64,000 nucleotides of DNA from the NCBI RefSeq assembly GCF_003049645.1, contig NZ_PYWK01000001.1:186001-250000 (forward strand), written 5' to 3'. The notes below the pieces were generated by a model. The model was not told the DNA's origin. It worked only from the letters and a program-made list of their open reading frames with translations, and did not search any database. Both the position numbers and the translations under genes were made by a program. The number at the start of each line of letters is the position of its first letter. Positions within the stretch are counted from its first letter, which is position 1. The stretch comes from Metasolibacillus fluoroglycofenilyticus. GTDB lineage: Bacteria; Bacillota; Bacilli; Bacillales_A; Planococcaceae. Shown piece by piece: positions 36,389 to 45,071 of this stretch.

Positions 36389-36389
36389 T

Positions 36390-37211
36390 ATGCAAAAATC
36401 CAGCTCCGCGAAGGTTGCACTAGATATGTTTTTGACACAGATGACTTGGGCATCGGGCTATTTATTTGTTATGTTGCTCATTTTTTCAGTAAGAGCCTTG
36501 GCATCTTTTATAGGTAATATGGAGGCAAATAATTTTATTACAAAAATGATTAAAACGCTAGCGAATGAAGGGGGAATGGATAGTTTTTCAACCTTAATCT
36601 TTTATTCCTCTAATATTTTTATGTTCGTTATCGGAATTATCGCAGCATATGGCTTCCTTCAATATTTCGTCAGCAATGGTGTAACGCGCAAAAATTATTT
36701 TATCGGAGCAGCCATTGGTTCATTTGGGGTAGCTGTAGTAATTCCGATTATTATAAAAATAATTTTAATGATTGAAGTCGTTGTAACGAAAATGCTACCA
36801 CTACAATTTGCAGATAGTACAAAAATAATGGAGGCTGATGATGAAATCATTGGTCAGGTAATACAAAATATTTTGTTTTCCCCGTTTATTGATATGACGA
36901 ATGGTGGCATTAGTGCGATGGTAATTTTTGCTTTAAATATATTTTGTTATTATGTAGCAGGGTGGTTTATCAGTGTTAGCTTTTACCGTTTGGGCACGAC
37001 ACTAGGGCTTCTTTCAATTCCACTAGTAATTGTTCTATTTTTGCTATATGACGAATTGATGAGTATTGCATTGGGATTACCTGTAGCTAACTTGCTGCCA
37101 TCAATAGATACAATTCCAAGTGTGATTGCATTTGCGCTAGCTATTGCAATTGTAGTCGCTATGTTAGTAATGATTCGTCTGTTTACTAAAAAAGTAGCGG
37201 TTAAACTATGA
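36390..37211 (+). CDS. ABC-2-type membrane subunit of the GntR operon
   Basis: A 273-residue polytopic protein with six helices, for example LFVMLLIFSVRALASFI, IFMFVIGIIAAYGFLQYFV and ALAIAIVVAMLVMIRLF. VSNGVTRKNYFIGAAIG resembles the QNGFSRKT-type loop of ABC-2 permeases. The ATG at 36390 lies 10 bases after AGGAAGG. The in-frame ATG at 36381 is closer to it and overlaps the ATPase gene. Little sequence conservation is expected, so the family call rests on context and topology. Confidence 0.8.
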   Translation: MQKSSSAKVALDMFLTQMTWASGYLFVMLLIFSVRALASFIGNMEANNFITKMIKTLANEGGMDSFSTLIFYSSNIFMFVIGIIAAYGFLQYFVSNGVTRKNYFIGAAIGSFGVAVVIPIIIKIILMIEVVVTKMLPLQFADSTKIMEADDEIIGQVIQNILFSPFIDMTNGGISAMVIFALNIFCYYVAGWFISVSFYRLGTTLGLLSIPLVIVLFLLYDELMSIALGLPVANLLPSIDTIPSVIAFALAIAIVVAMLVMIRLFTKKVAVKL

Positions 37212-37477
37212 AGATGTTAGACTATTTAATAAATTCGCATCAAATGGGTGTGTTAGAAAAGTAGTCCATCTTGCTATCTTTCAAACAATGCTTGCTGCTT
37301 ATTGGAATGTAATTTATTTAGAGAAATGAATGCAGGTGTTATAAGATTGAAAACACTTGATTCACGTCTTTGTTTTCACAAGAAAGCGAAGAAGCAAAAC
37401 TGTATCAGAGAGAATGCTGACTTTCTAGGCAGCCCAGATGAGAAAATTTACTTTACTAAGTTTAGGGGATAGTTTTT

Positions 37478-38416
37478 ATGACAAAAACAACATTTGCATT
37501 AATTGGTACAGGTATTGTAGGAGAGCGCATTATTAATCAAATTTTAGCGCATCCAAATTGCGAAATTGCGGCAATTTTCGACGAAAATCAAGAACGTTTG
37601 CAGGAAATTGCTGAGAAATATAGTATTCCTGCTGTTACAACATTAGGGGATTTATTAGCGACACGCCCAGATTGGGTATATATTGGGACGCCACCGGTTA
37701 GCCATGCGCCACTTGCGAAGGAAATTGCAGCACAGGGATTAAATATTCTTTCTGAAAAACCGCTGGCACATGATGCACAGGGTGGTCTAGAAATGGTGCA
37801 AGTAGCAAGTGAAGCAGATGTGCATACAGCGATGCATTTCCCATTAATGTATAGCCCAGCAGTACATCAATTAAAGCAAACTTTAGCTAATAAGGAGCTA
37901 GGAGAAGTTGTGCGTGTCGAGCTTCACACATATTTCCCAGAGTGGCCAAGGAAATGGCAGCAAAATCCTTGGATTGCATCGCGTGAGCAAGGTGGCTTTA
38001 TTCGTGAGGTATTCCCACACTACTTACAATTAATGCATCATTTATTTGGAGATATTGAGATTTTATCACATGAAACAACATACCCTGCCGACGTGACTTT
38101 ATGCGAAACAGGTGTATCCGCTTTAGCAAAAACGAAAAGCGGCTTACCTGTTGTGCTAAATGGTTTATCTGGCATCGGACAAGAGGAGCGCATAGAATTT
38201 AAAGTATTCGGTACGGAAAAGGTAATGTCATTGCGCAACTGGTCTGAGCTGTGGCTAAGTGCAGCATATGAAGAAGCACAAAAAATAGCACCAAGTGTGC
38301 AACCAGCAGCATTGTTGGATGCTTGCCGAGCACAACTCCAAGGCGAGGATGCATTAATTGTATCGTTTGAAGAAGGCTTAAAAGTACAACGTTGGATTGA
38401 TGAGCTGCTGAAATAG
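37478..38416 (+). CDS. Gfo/Idh/MocA-family oxidoreductase
   Basis: A 312-residue NAD(P)-dependent enzyme. The Rossmann N-terminus is FALIGTGIVGERIINQIL. The EKPLAH segment carries the conserved catalytic-region Lys. The C-terminal alpha/beta domain has REVFPHYLQLMHHLFGDIE with a likely active-site His. Family members act on sugars, inositols or their derivatives. The substrate is unknown. The gene stands alone, with a weak ribosome site TAGGGGATAG. Confidence 0.88.
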   Translation: MTKTTFALIGTGIVGERIINQILAHPNCEIAAIFDENQERLQEIAEKYSIPAVTTLGDLLATRPDWVYIGTPPVSHAPLAKEIAAQGLNILSEKPLAHDAQGGLEMVQVASEADVHTAMHFPLMYSPAVHQLKQTLANKELGEVVRVELHTYFPEWPRKWQQNPWIASREQGGFIREVFPHYLQLMHHLFGDIEILSHETTYPADVTLCETGVSALAKTKSGLPVVLNGLSGIGQEERIEFKVFGTEKVMSLRNWSELWLSAAYEEAQKIAPSVQPAALLDACRAQLQGEDALIVSFEEGLKVQRWIDELLK

Positions 38417-38422
38417 GATAGA

Positions 38423-38462
38423 ACTGTCCCAAAAGCCGTGCGGTTGCCGGCTTTTGGGCAGT
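38423..38462 (+). terminator. Hairpin terminator with conserved loop
   Basis: ACTGTCCCAAAAGCCG pairs with CGGCTTTTGGGCAGT with one mismatch. The GCCGTGCGGTTGCCGGC interior and the following AGTGATGA resemble one end of the 205-bp element at 50436. Confidence 0.75.
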
Positions 38463-38529
38463 AGTGATGAAAATCTTTTCAAGCTGTAGTTCGATTTAAA
38501 GGGGATGCGTTTGAAAAAATGGAGAGAGC

Positions 38530-39569
38530 TTGCTTGAAAATCAAAAAGAAGGCGAATGGATAATTGCTTTACAACGTGAAAAAGCACTAAAGGAGTTGGT
38601 GCTACAAGCCGCAGTTCGGCGGGGTTTTCATAAATTTAAAGATGAGTTGATACGGCTACAGCAAGGTTTATCCGGCGAGCGTTATGTAGACCGTTGTTGG
38701 CAGGATATGCAATTAGAAGAACAGCATTATTTACTGCATGACTTTCAAACAAATGCCCATCAAATAGATAGCATCTTCCTTTGTGATAAGTTTATTTTGC
38801 TAGTGGAAATTAAAAATATTGCAGGGCGCGTTGATTTTGACGAGGCGCGTTACCAATTCACTCGAAAGCTTGAGGATGGCACAGTCCATGGTTTCCGCAA
38901 TCCACTGGACCAAGTGCGGCGCCATCAAAGAATGCTACGAGCGGTTGTTCGCAATTTACCTGTATTATATGCGATTGTTTTTTCCCATCCGAAAACCATC
39001 ATTGGCCATATCCCAAAAGGAGAGCCGATCTTCCATTGTAGCGGGCTAGAATTCCACATTAGAAAGCTCCTCGCACAACATAACACCGCACAATTAACCT
39101 CAACAGAGCTCCTAACTACGAAATTAATGCAAATGCATACAATTAAAAAACCCCAGTTACAAATTGAGCAAACAAAAATCCGTACTGGTGTGCTTTGCGT
39201 ACAGTGTCAGGCTTATGTGCAAATGCATTATCATTACGGAGTTGTCCGAAAAGTTCATTTTGTTTTGTCACCGCATTGAAATCAATGTTTTCATCGCTTC
39301 ACTTTTACTCAAAGATAACACTGCTAAAGCCAATGTTCATCCCATTTTTAAAAGAGGCGTTTTCTGTTTATATGTATCAACATTTTATGAAATATCATCG
39401 CTACTGTCCAAAATGCCGGCTATGCATGGCTTTTTGGATAGCCCCCAAGTATCACTACAAAGATAATGGCATCTTAGTAGGTGAATGGATTCCAAATGAG
39501 GAGTTTCGGGCGTTTGTAGGTGTAGATTCCGCGAATAGTGCGAAGCGTTTATTACAAAAACTTGACTGA
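38530..39569 (+). pseudogene. NERD nuclease-related protein gene broken by a 205-bp element
   Basis: The TTG-started frame encodes a NERD domain (about 30-150): GLSGERYVDRCWQDM, HQIDSIFLCDKFILLVEIKN with the conserved E-x-K, and NPLDQVRRHQRMLRAVV. A zinc-ribbon start, CVQCQAYVQMHYHY, is interrupted at 39238 by the element, which shifts the frame to a stop at 39279. After the element the original tail resumes (YHYKDNGILVGEWIPNEEF, then VGVDSANSAKRLLQKLD, stop at 39569). NERD proteins are putative nucleases or DNA-binding proteins. The truncated protein keeps the NERD core and could still fold. Confidence 0.8.
39238..39446 (+). mobile_element. About 205-bp MITE-like element, copy B, inside the NERD gene
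   Basis: It starts GGAGTTGTCCGAAAAGT and ends CTTTTTGGATAGCCCCC. It is bordered by TATCATTAC and TATCACTAC, which look like a 9-bp target duplication with one later mutation. The interior matches copies at 17331 and, inverted, 50431. Confidence 0.75.
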
Positions 39570-39781
39570 CAGTTAGGGAAAGTCACTGATATATTTGCCA
39601 AAGCCGCTGATAAAACAAAAAAGTCGCCGATATATATTCGACATATGTGAAAAATACCTTTTTATGTATCGAATTATGACGGTTCTCCGAAAAAACAGCT
39701 AGTACCATAGCGCATAGTGCCTACTATAAGGTATACTAATAAATAGTGACTATAAAGAGGGGTAGCAGAGGGTAAATTATT

Positions 39782-40678
39782 ATGCAAAAGCAATCTACTA
39801 TAAATTTATGGGCACAGGCTGTTAAGACGGGCATCATTAAGTCGAATTTGATTCCGATGTTTGCTGGACTTATGCTTGCGCTTTATACGTACGAACTAAA
39901 TTTTGTCGAAAACATCCCAAATATTATTTTGGCGATAGTGGGTTCAGCATTTGTTATTGCGGCAGCAGGCATTTTCAATAATTTATATGATCGTGATATA
40001 GATGAGATTATGCCTCGTACAAAAACAAGGCCTACTGTAACTGGAGAACTTAGCACGCGGACAGTGTTAATTGTTGGAATTATTTTTTTTGTTTTAGGGT
40101 TAATAGCGTTGGCTTTCACAACGGCACTTGCTATGTTTTTAGGTTTTCTAGGCGTGTTCTTTTATGTTGTGCCTTATACAATGTGGACGAAGCGCCGTAC
40201 AATTTGGAATACTGAGGTTGGCAGTATTTCAGGAGCAATGCCGCCATTAATTGGCTGGGCGGCTGTAGGACCAGATATTTGGCATCCTGCTTGTTGGGCA
40301 TTGTTTATTATTATGGTTATTTGGCAAATGCCGCATTTTTATGCAATTGCTATTCGTAAGCGTGATGATTATGCTGCTGCCAATATTCCAATGTTGCCTG
40401 TGGCAAAAGGGCAGCGTAGAACATATATCCAAACGAATATTTATTTAGTTGTACTTATTTTCACAAGCTTTTTATTCCTTCCATTAAGCTTAGGGTTAAC
40501 GCTTGTATCCCTAGTTCTTGGCGGCATTTGGTTATGGCTAAGCTTTGTTGGCTATCGCAAAATGGAGGGGAGAACGTGGGCAAATAAAATGTTTGCCTAC
40601 TCATTAATTCATATGACAGTATTATTTGCTACAGTAATTATTTATTCATCTGTCGGATTGATTTTACAAGCATTATAA
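39782..40678 (+). CDS. ctaB: Protoheme IX farnesyltransferase (heme O synthase)
   Basis: A 298-residue UbiA-superfamily membrane protein with about nine helices. The first prenyl-diphosphate site is NNLYDRDIDEIMPRTKTRP. VVPYTMWTKRRTIWNTEVG and the second acidic loop AIAIRKRDDYAAANIPMLP follow. It attaches farnesyl to heme B to make heme O for cytochrome oxidases. GAGGG precedes the ATG. ctaA and the oxidase genes that often accompany it are not in this window. Confidence 0.96.
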   Translation: MQKQSTINLWAQAVKTGIIKSNLIPMFAGLMLALYTYELNFVENIPNIILAIVGSAFVIAAAGIFNNLYDRDIDEIMPRTKTRPTVTGELSTRTVLIVGIIFFVLGLIALAFTTALAMFLGFLGVFFYVVPYTMWTKRRTIWNTEVGSISGAMPPLIGWAAVGPDIWHPACWALFIIMVIWQMPHFYAIAIRKRDDYAAANIPMLPVAKGQRRTYIQTNIYLVVLIFTSFLFLPLSLGLTLVSLVLGGIWLWLSFVGYRKMEGRTWANKMFAYSLIHMTVLFATVIIYSSVGLILQAL

Positions 40679-40679
40679 A

Positions 40680-40710
40680 AAGGTCTGCCTAATCAGGCAG
40701 ACCTTTTCTT
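40680..40710. terminator. Bidirectional terminator between ctaB and the dipeptidase gene
   Basis: AAGGTCTGCCT at 40680-40690 pairs perfectly with AGGCAGACCTT at 40695-40705. Both sides carry A/T runs. Confidence 0.92.
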
Positions 40711-42091
40711 ATAGCTTTAACCCTGCAACCTCGTGTAAATAATCGCCTAATACGCGGAGACCATTATCGAAGTTTTCTAAATGGAAATGTTCGTTTGGTG
40801 CATGGAAGTTTTCGTTCGAAAGACCGAAGCCCATTAATACGACAGGTAAACCTAAAATTTCATCGAAGGCTGCTACGATTGGAATTGAACCGCCCCCACG
40901 TGTATAAGCAGTCGGCACTTTATAAACCTTTTCATAAGAGCGACCTGCTGCTTGGATAACTGGATGGTCGAATGGTGTTAAGTATGGTTTTCCTTTATCG
41001 AATTCAGAAATAGCTACTTCGACACCAGCAGGCTTATGCTTTTCAATATGTGTCTTTAATAGTGCAACGATTTCTTCAGGGTCTTGGTTTGGTACTAGAC
41101 GACATGTGATTTTTGCGCCCGCTTCAGCAGGTAGCACTGTTTTAATTCCTTCGCCAGAGAATCCACCGAATACGCCATTAATTTCTAATGTTGGGCGTGA
41201 CCAAGTTTGCTCTAAATAAGAATAGCCCGCTTCACCGAATAGCTCCTTCACCTGTAGCTCTTCTTTTAGCTCGTCCTCATTAAAGTTTAAGTCACGATAA
41301 GCTTGGCGCTCTTCCTCAGACAATGGAAGGACTTTGTCGTAGAAGCCTTCAACTTGAATTGTTCCGTGCTCATCACGGAACGATGCTAAAATCGCCGTTA
41401 GTGCATGGATAGCATTTTGCACACCGCCACCATAAAGACCAGAGTGTAAATCACCCTTTGCTCCGCGCACATCAATTTGTACTCCTGTTAAGCCACGCAA
41501 ACCGTAGCAAACAGCAGGCTTACCTTTTGCGTAAAGGCCTGTATCAGAAATTAAAATTAAATCAGCAGCTAATTTTTCTTTATTATCCTCTGTATATTTC
41601 GGAAGAGAGGGGCTACCAATTTCCTCCTCACCCTCATAAATAAATTTCACGTTTACTGGAAGTGTACCTTCAGTGGCAAATAATGCCTCAATCATTTTCA
41701 AGTGCATAAATACTTGGCCTTTATCATCAGATGAGCCACGTGCAAATAATTTATTATCACGAATTGCTGGCTCGAAAGGCGGCGTTTCCCATAAATGCAA
41801 TGGGTCTACAGGCTGCACATCATAGTGACCGTAGAACAAAATCGTTGGTTTATCCTCTGCATGCAACCACTCACCGTACACAACAGGGTGTCCCGCAGTT
41901 TCTTCCACTGCTACATTCTCAATATTTAACGATTTCAAATGGTCTGCTAGCCAATTTGCTGCATTTTTCATATCCACTTTATGATCTGATAATGCTGAAA
42001 TACTTGGGATACGTAAAAATTCATCCAACTCTGCTAAATGGCGCTCACGATGCTCTGCAAAATAAGCATCTAATTTCTCTAAATGACTCAT
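40709..42091 (-). CDS. M20-family dipeptidase
   Basis: A 460-residue zinc peptidase. Metal and catalytic motifs are visible: LFYGHYDVQPVDP (first His and the Asp two residues on), FARGSSDDKGQ (bridging Asp), IYEGEEEIGSP (catalytic and metal Glu) and the C-terminal LSNENFHAPNEHFHLEN with the last metal His. The lid domain (about 190-340) has RGAKGDLHSGLYGG. This is the M20 family that includes carnosine-type dipeptidases. It probably cleaves dipeptides in the cytosol. GGAGG lies 6 bases before the ATG. Confidence 0.92.
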   Translation of the reverse strand: MSHLEKLDAYFAEHRERHLAELDEFLRIPSISALSDHKVDMKNAANWLADHLKSLNIENVAVEETAGHPVVYGEWLHAEDKPTILFYGHYDVQPVDPLHLWETPPFEPAIRDNKLFARGSSDDKGQVFMHLKMIEALFATEGTLPVNVKFIYEGEEEIGSPSLPKYTEDNKEKLAADLILISDTGLYAKGKPAVCYGLRGLTGVQIDVRGAKGDLHSGLYGGGVQNAIHALTAILASFRDEHGTIQVEGFYDKVLPLSEEERQAYRDLNFNEDELKEELQVKELFGEAGYSYLEQTWSRPTLEINGVFGGFSGEGIKTVLPAEAGAKITCRLVPNQDPEEIVALLKTHIEKHKPAGVEVAISEFDKGKPYLTPFDHPVIQAAGRSYEKVYKVPTAYTRGGGSIPIVAAFDEILGLPVVLMGFGLSNENFHAPNEHFHLENFDNGLRVLGDYLHEVAGLKL

Positions 42092-42162
42092 AAAAAGAAA
42101 GCCTCCTTTTATTTCGAATATGGAAATAGTATAGCATAAGGAGGCTAGAAAGTATTAATATA

Positions 42163-42993
42163 TCAGCGTAATGAAGGGATATATCTTTTTCTTATCTTCC
42201 GTAAAGCTAAACCAATTGCTAAGTACAATAATGTCGTCACAATCCCTGCTGTTGGTGAGACGAAAAATTCCTTGTTCTGTGCAATTGAAATGTAACCGTC
42301 TAGCATCAATGGATTAATTAGGGCATCCTCTGTGGCATGCATAAGAACAAGTGGCCAAATACTTCGTGTTATTAAATAAATTTCTGTATACATAATTGTC
42401 CAGACAATCATTGTTACAATACCGATAATGGCAAAGACCAACCGATTAACGGGGAGTACACTCGCAATATCACTATCTGACAAAAATACAAGGAAGTAAG
42501 GGATATGCCATGCCCCCCAAACGACTCCAACTGTAACATAAAGCCAGAAATCATTTAGTTTAAATTGAAGCAGTTTACTCGTTAAATAACCTCTCCAAAC
42601 AGATTCCTCAAAAATATTTTTTATAAATTGTATGAAAAATACACTAACGAAAGCAGAACTAATAGCTTGAAAATTGAAATTGGAAAAATCCATCCATCCA
42701 GTTAGATAGCCAAATGATAATAAAAGAAATGTTGTAATGGGGTAAATTAGAAATGCTACAAGATACCATTTCGCATTACCTTTTAAATTTAGTGCAAGCC
42801 CCATATCTCTCCAGCCATCACCTGCAAATGCACGTAAAAAAATCGTAGTAAGCAAAGGTAAAACTAGCCAAATACCCATTCCAAGTGTGTTGCCATTAGG
42901 TTGCTCAGGTATAAAATGGTCAATTATCACACCGAGCCAGCCACATAGTAAAGCAATTACAATAAAAATAATGATATTTCTTTTCGTTTGCAT
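42163..42993 (-). CDS. CPBP-family intramembrane glutamic protease
   Basis: A 276-residue protein with eight membrane helices. The Abi/CPBP motifs are present: EESVWRGYLTSKL with the catalytic Glu pair and Arg, VGVVWGAWHIPYFLVFL with the His, and PLVLMHATEDALINPL with the last His. Members cleave membrane proteins or protect against bacteriocins. The TetR gene upstream ends 5 bases before the ATG, its TAG lying inside the GGAGG used here, so the two are translationally coupled. Confidence 0.9.
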   Translation of the reverse strand: MQTKRNIIIFIVIALLCGWLGVIIDHFIPEQPNGNTLGMGIWLVLPLLTTIFLRAFAGDGWRDMGLALNLKGNAKWYLVAFLIYPITTFLLLSFGYLTGWMDFSNFNFQAISSAFVSVFFIQFIKNIFEESVWRGYLTSKLLQFKLNDFWLYVTVGVVWGAWHIPYFLVFLSDSDIASVLPVNRLVFAIIGIVTMIVWTIMYTEIYLITRSIWPLVLMHATEDALINPLMLDGYISIAQNKEFFVSPTAGIVTTLLYLAIGLALRKIRKRYIPSLR

Positions 42994-42998
42994 TTTTT

Positions 42999-43574
42999 TT
43001 ACCTCCTAATAATATCGATAATCCACTCTGCATCAGGACAAGGGGCGTTGGGATGTAAGGCGATATGCTGTGCTATGCCTTGTAAGGAATTCCAAAAGGC
43101 GATAGCTAGCGCTTGTGGGTTACCATCCTTTATTTCATTTAAACGTTGACCTTCCTCAATAAGTGAAATACTTTTGGTCATTAATTTATCTGCTTCAGCC
43201 AGCATTTCTTTGAAGTCTGATGGCAAAGAATCTAAATGCTGCGCGTTTTCCATTAAGACAAACATTTTAGCTGCAAAAGGGTTAGCGCTAATTGTTTGGA
43301 AAATGTCCTCAGCAACATATTGAAAAGTTCTTAATGGAGATACCGCTGCGGCATGTAGCTCCATTTTCAATTTTTCACTTCCAATCCGAATTAAAGCTTC
43401 ATATAATTTTTCTTTTGATTCGAAATAATAGAAGAGCAATCCCATACTCATATTGGCGGCTTTGGCAATATCAGCGATTTTTGTTTCTCCATAGCCTTTA
43501 CGAATAAATAAATCTAAGGCTGTTTGTAAAATAAGCTGCCGTCTTTGTTCTTTTTGTTGTTGTCTAGTGTTCAT
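42999..43574 (-). CDS. TetR-family repressor
   Basis: A 191-residue regulator. The N-terminal HTH (8-55) reads LILQTALDLFIRKGYGETKI, then AKAANMSMGLLFYYFESKEK. The C-terminal ligand domain is helical and family-variable. GAGG precedes the ATG. A perfect 26-bp palindrome at 43601-43626, just upstream, is a strong candidate operator. It probably represses itself and the CPBP protease gene that follows. The ligand is unknown. Confidence 0.92.
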   Translation of the reverse strand: MNTRQQQKEQRRQLILQTALDLFIRKGYGETKIADIAKAANMSMGLLFYYFESKEKLYEALIRIGSEKLKMELHAAAVSPLRTFQYVAEDIFQTISANPFAAKMFVLMENAQHLDSLPSDFKEMLAEADKLMTKSISLIEEGQRLNEIKDGNPQALAIAFWNSLQGIAQHIALHPNAPCPDAEWIIDIIRR

Positions 43575-43600
43575 ATTGATAACCTCTTTATTAAATTTAT

Positions 43601-43626
43601 TTTCATTGAATATATATTCAATGAAA
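43601..43626 (-). promoter_or_regulatory. Perfect 26-bp palindrome, likely TetR operator
   Basis: The centre is TGAATATATATTCA, extended symmetrically by TTTCAT and ATGAAA. It lies 27 bases upstream of the TetR start codon. Confidence 0.85.
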
Positions 43627-43843
43627 TGGACGCAAATTCCTCCTTTGAAGGAATAAAATTTTTAAAAAAGGGTATAAGGATTTTTGAATAGAGGTATAAC
43701 TTGACGAAGAAGGCATACATAATTTGTAGGTGACATGGAAGCTTACATGATTGTAAGGAAATTGAAAGTAAATCCGATAGAGCGTAAGGAACATTTTTGC
43801 GAAAATGAGGTTAATGAAGCAGAATGAACGGAGGCAATAACTA

Positions 43844-44392
43844 ATGAATGAAATGTTAACGAAAGTTTATGACGAATATAATCGCTATATATACCATCTT
43901 TGCTTAAAGCTTACACGCAACACAATAGAGGCGGAAGATTTAATGCAAGAAGTATGGGTAAAGGTAGTACGCTATGAAGCAACGATTGAACAAGTTGACC
44001 ATGTCAAAGCATGGCTAACAACAATTACAATGAATACATTCCGCGACCGCTATCGCAAAAATGTAAGACGTAGTAAGTATATGATGAACCAACCTGAACA
44101 ATTAGACGTTCCGATTTTAGATTTGGTTCCCAATAATGAGGTTTCAACAGAGGAGCAAGTCGAGAAAGTGGAAATCACAAAGATTGTGCAAGAGAAAATG
44201 CACGAGCTTGATGCTATTTATCAAAAAACATTATGGTATTTCTATGTAGACCAATATTCATTAGCTGAAATCTCGGCATTAATGAAGGTATCCATTGGTA
44301 CTGTTAAATCGCGCCTATTCCGCGCGAAAGCACGCTTAAAAGAAATGCTATTAGCAGATCATAAACTAGTAGATGTCGTCCTACCTGCTTAA
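43844..44392 (+). CDS. ECF-type RNA polymerase sigma factor
   Basis: A 182-residue sigma-70-family protein. Region 2 has YIYHLCLKLTRNTIEAEDLM, then QEVWVKVVRY and KAWLTTITMNTFRDRYRK. Region 4 has HELDAIYQKTLWYFYVDQYS, then AEISALMKVSIGTVKSRLFR. GGAGG precedes the ATG. No anti-sigma gene follows, and a hairpin overlaps its stop, so it is monocistronic. Its regulon and mode of control are unknown. Confidence 0.9.
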   Translation: MNEMLTKVYDEYNRYIYHLCLKLTRNTIEAEDLMQEVWVKVVRYEATIEQVDHVKAWLTTITMNTFRDRYRKNVRRSKYMMNQPEQLDVPILDLVPNNEVSTEEQVEKVEITKIVQEKMHELDAIYQKTLWYFYVDQYSLAEISALMKVSIGTVKSRLFRAKARLKEMLLADHKLVDVVLPA

Positions 44393-44409
44393 AGGGTAGG
44401 GCGATTTTT
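44379..44409 (+). terminator. Terminator overlapping the sigma factor stop codon
   Basis: GTCCTACC near 44379 pairs with GGTAGGGC near 44395-44402, followed by six T. The left arm is inside the last codons of the gene. Confidence 0.65.
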
Positions 44410-44427
44410 TAACTTGGGTTTTGAGAC

Positions 44428-44511
44428 GAACATGGAATAAATTCGAAAAAACATGGAATAAACTCTGGAAAACATGGAATAAATCCTGAAAAACGTGGAA
44501 TAAATGAGGCG
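44428..44511. repeat. Four tandem 21-bp repeats
   Basis: Four consecutive 21-base units each contain AACATGGAATAAA (AACGTGGAATAAA in the last), with variable last bases. On the minus strand they read as a seven-residue repeat LFHVFQx, but no ribosome site supports translation. Confidence 0.8.
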
Positions 44512-44554
44512 ATTCAATCAAATAGAGCACGTTGCTGTGAGATAGCAGCACACA

Positions 44555-44600
44555 AAAGCGTCCAAAAAGCCGGCAATGGCGCGGCATTTTGGACGCTTTG
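44555..44600. terminator. Hairpin with conserved loop between sigma factor and marR genes
   Basis: AAAGCGTCCAAAA pairs with TTTTGGACGCTTT. The interior is GCCGGCAATGGCGCGGC, an almost ideal example of the shared loop. It ends against the stop codon of the minus-strand marR gene. Confidence 0.85.
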
Positions 44601-45029
44601 TTATTTAAAATTTGCGCATTTGATAAAGATACGGCGTAAGCTTTCGATTTCTTCCTCTGATAGCATGCCGAAAAGCTGATGGATTAAGGTGTTTACTTGT
44701 TCGCGCGATTGATTTAATACATCTCTGCCAGATGCTGTAATCGTAATTTGCGAGGCGCGGCGATCGTTTTCGTTTTGTGCTTTTTCGATAAAGCCAGATT
44801 TTAAAAGCTTTGTTGTTAATACGGTAACGCCACCTGTTGTTACTTTTAAATGCTCGGCAATAGCAGAGGGGCGCTTTGGCCCTTCATTTGCTAAAAAATC
44901 TAAAATTAAAATATGTGATTTGGAAAAGCCAAGTTCATTTAAGCTATTCCATTCATTTGCAATTCTACGTTCTAAGGCAGCTACTGCTTCGAAAAGTGGT
45001 GTTAAATGCTCATGTTTATAATCACCCAT
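44601..45029 (-). CDS. MarR-family regulator
   Basis: A 142-residue regulator. The winged helix has KSHILILDFLANEGPKRPSA, then IAEHLKVTTGGVTVLTTKLL and the wing NENDRRASQITIT. GGAG lies 8 bases before the ATG at 45029. The in-frame ATG at 45056 would add nine residues without a good ribosome site. It follows the Spx-like gene in the same direction by 42 bases. Together they probably form an operon controlled by palindromes upstream of 45473. Confidence 0.88.
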   Translation of the reverse strand: MGDYKHEHLTPLFEAVAALERRIANEWNSLNELGFSKSHILILDFLANEGPKRPSAIAEHLKVTTGGVTVLTTKLLKSGFIEKAQNENDRRASQITITASGRDVLNQSREQVNTLIHQLFGMLSEEEIESLRRIFIKCANFK

Positions 45030-45071
45030 GTTTGTCATCTCCAAATTTTCTTTCATACAAAAAAAGGCGAC

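Noticed and set aside
37212..37477. Degenerate copy of the 205-bp element (TTAGAAAAGTAGTCCA and CTAGGCAGCCC)
   Set aside because: End-like fragments are present but the interior shows no convincing match.
39195..39569. A separate 124-codon gene after the NERD frame
   Set aside because: Its N-terminal half is the 205-bp element read in a chance frame. Only the last part is the old NERD tail.
44428..44511. Possible CRISPR array
   Set aside because: Only four directly abutting 21-bp units with no separate unique spacers, and no cas genes nearby.
44381..44587. Minus-strand 68-codon frame with repeated LFHVF units
   Set aside because: The repeat pattern comes from the 21-bp DNA tandem repeats. 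There is no ribosome site and the frame spans a terminator.
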